This document shows positions 4,962 to 5,278 of a stretch of 5,278 nt of DNA, in pieces. The DNA comes from Thermoflexales bacterium (lineage in GTDB: Bacteria; Chloroflexota; Anaerolineae; B4-G1). The stretch is from contig SKQX01000057.1 in the NCBI GenBank assembly GCA_007118795.1, forward strand, positions 1 through 5,278, read 5' to 3'. The position numbers and the translations under genes were made by a program. Within the stretch, counting starts at the first letter, position 1. Each line of letters starts with the position of its first letter. Under the pieces are notes generated by a model, which was not told where the DNA came from, did not search any database, and saw nothing but the letters and a program-made list of their open reading frames with translations.

Positions 4962-5278
4962 GGGGTGGTCTCCTCGCACCCCTTGCGTTCACTTCTCCAC
5001 TCCGCTCCGTCCGCCCACACCTCTTTCTTCCAGATGGGCACGATCTGTTTCAGCCGATCGATGGCGTAGTGCGTGGCAGAGAAGACCTCGCGGCGATGAG
5101 GTGAGGCAACGGCAATGACCACAATCGTCTCCCCAATCTCGATCCGTCCGATGCGGTGGACGATGGCCACCTCCTCGATGGTGGGCCAACGGTCGCGGAT
5201 CTCCGCACCGATGCGGCCCAGCTCCTGTTCGGCCATCTCCGGGTAGGCTTGGTACTCGAGGTATAGGGTCTCCCGCCC
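4958..5278 (-). CDS. moaE: Molybdopterin synthase catalytic subunit MoaE, 5' end outside window
   Basis: The open frame runs from the window edge to TGA at 4960-4958 and gives the last 106 residues; E. coli MoaE has about 150, so roughly 40 N-terminal residues are missing. MoaE is the large subunit of molybdopterin synthase. With the thiocarboxylated small subunit MoaD it adds two sulfurs to cyclic pyranopterin monophosphate. Family signatures are LYLEYQAYPEMAEQEL (fragment 5-20), AIVHRIGRIEIGE (38-50), SPHRREVF (59-66, with the conserved His-Arg pair) and PIWKKEVW (81-88), whose lysines correspond to the active-site Lys region. An internal ATG at 5236 is not the start, because the upstream residues GRETLYLEYQAYPE clearly belong to the family. 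The C-terminal tail after Trp94 is short and polar. Whether a MoaD domain is fused at the N-terminus cannot be seen. The family is near certain. Confidence 0.93.
   Translation of the reverse strand, partial: GRETLYLEYQAYPEMAEQELGRIGAEIRDRWPTIEEVAIVHRIGRIEIGETIVVIAVASPHRREVFSATHYAIDRLKQIVPIWKKEVWADGAEWRSERKGCEETTP
4970..4974 (-). promoter_or_regulatory. Shine-Dalgarno AGGAG for moeA
   Basis: On the minus strand AGGAG ends eight bases before the ATG at 4961, within the coding end of moaE. It excludes the GTG at 4979, whose start would lie upstream of the site, and the ATG at 4949, which is too far away. Confidence 0.7.

Noticed and set aside
4308..5069. 253-codon + strand open frame opposite moeA and moaE
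   Set aside because: It is fully antisense to two well-supported Moco genes, and its translation is Pro/Arg/His-rich with no family pattern. It is a by-product of GC-rich codon use.

Overview
The window is a 5.3 kb piece of a GC-rich bacterial chromosome with two converging blocks of genes. All recognisable genes are ordinary bacterial families. The combination would fit a deep-branching lineage such as Chloroflexota or an actinobacterium-like relative, because it pairs a prenyl-phosphate phosphoribosyltransferase-like UbiA protein with a stand-alone moaE-moeA pair. That placement is an impression from family resemblance; nothing in the sequence proves it.

Left block, + strand (1-3421). The window opens in the last 59 codons of a protein that may be the gamma subunit of a 2-oxoacid:ferredoxin oxidoreductase (tentative). 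A 305-base gap follows. It holds an 8-bp inverted repeat, a possible 38-codon small ORF with an extended Shine-Dalgarno sequence, a good sigma70-type promoter (TTGACA-N16-TACACT) and a leader hairpin. Next comes a complete tyrosine recombinase with all catalytic residues (486-1568). After it lie a UbiA-family membrane prenyltransferase of the decaprenyl-phosphate phosphoribosyltransferase type (1670-2542), a small VOC/glyoxalase-fold protein (2576-2962) and a four-helix membrane protein of the phage holin family 4 / YvlD type (3047-3421). These genes are co-directional with gaps of about 33-100 bases, so they could be co-transcribed, but they share no obvious pathway.

Right block, - strand (3711-5278). 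moaE (5' end outside the window) and moeA overlap by an ATGA and form a molybdenum-cofactor operon. MoaE is the catalytic subunit of molybdopterin synthase, which puts the dithiolene sulfurs into cyclic pyranopterin monophosphate. MoeA later inserts molybdate into the adenylylated molybdopterin.

The two blocks converge on a 289-base gap (3422-3710) with short weak hairpins and no convincing gene or strong terminator. I see no CRISPR array, tRNA, rRNA or insertion sequence, and no complete mobile element. The recombinase is the only mobility-type gene and no attachment site could be identified by eye. I found no convincing novel multi-gene system. The best leads are the non-coding structure around the recombinase promoter, two small ORFs with good ribosome binding sites, and the UbiA homologue without its usual arabinan-pathway partners.
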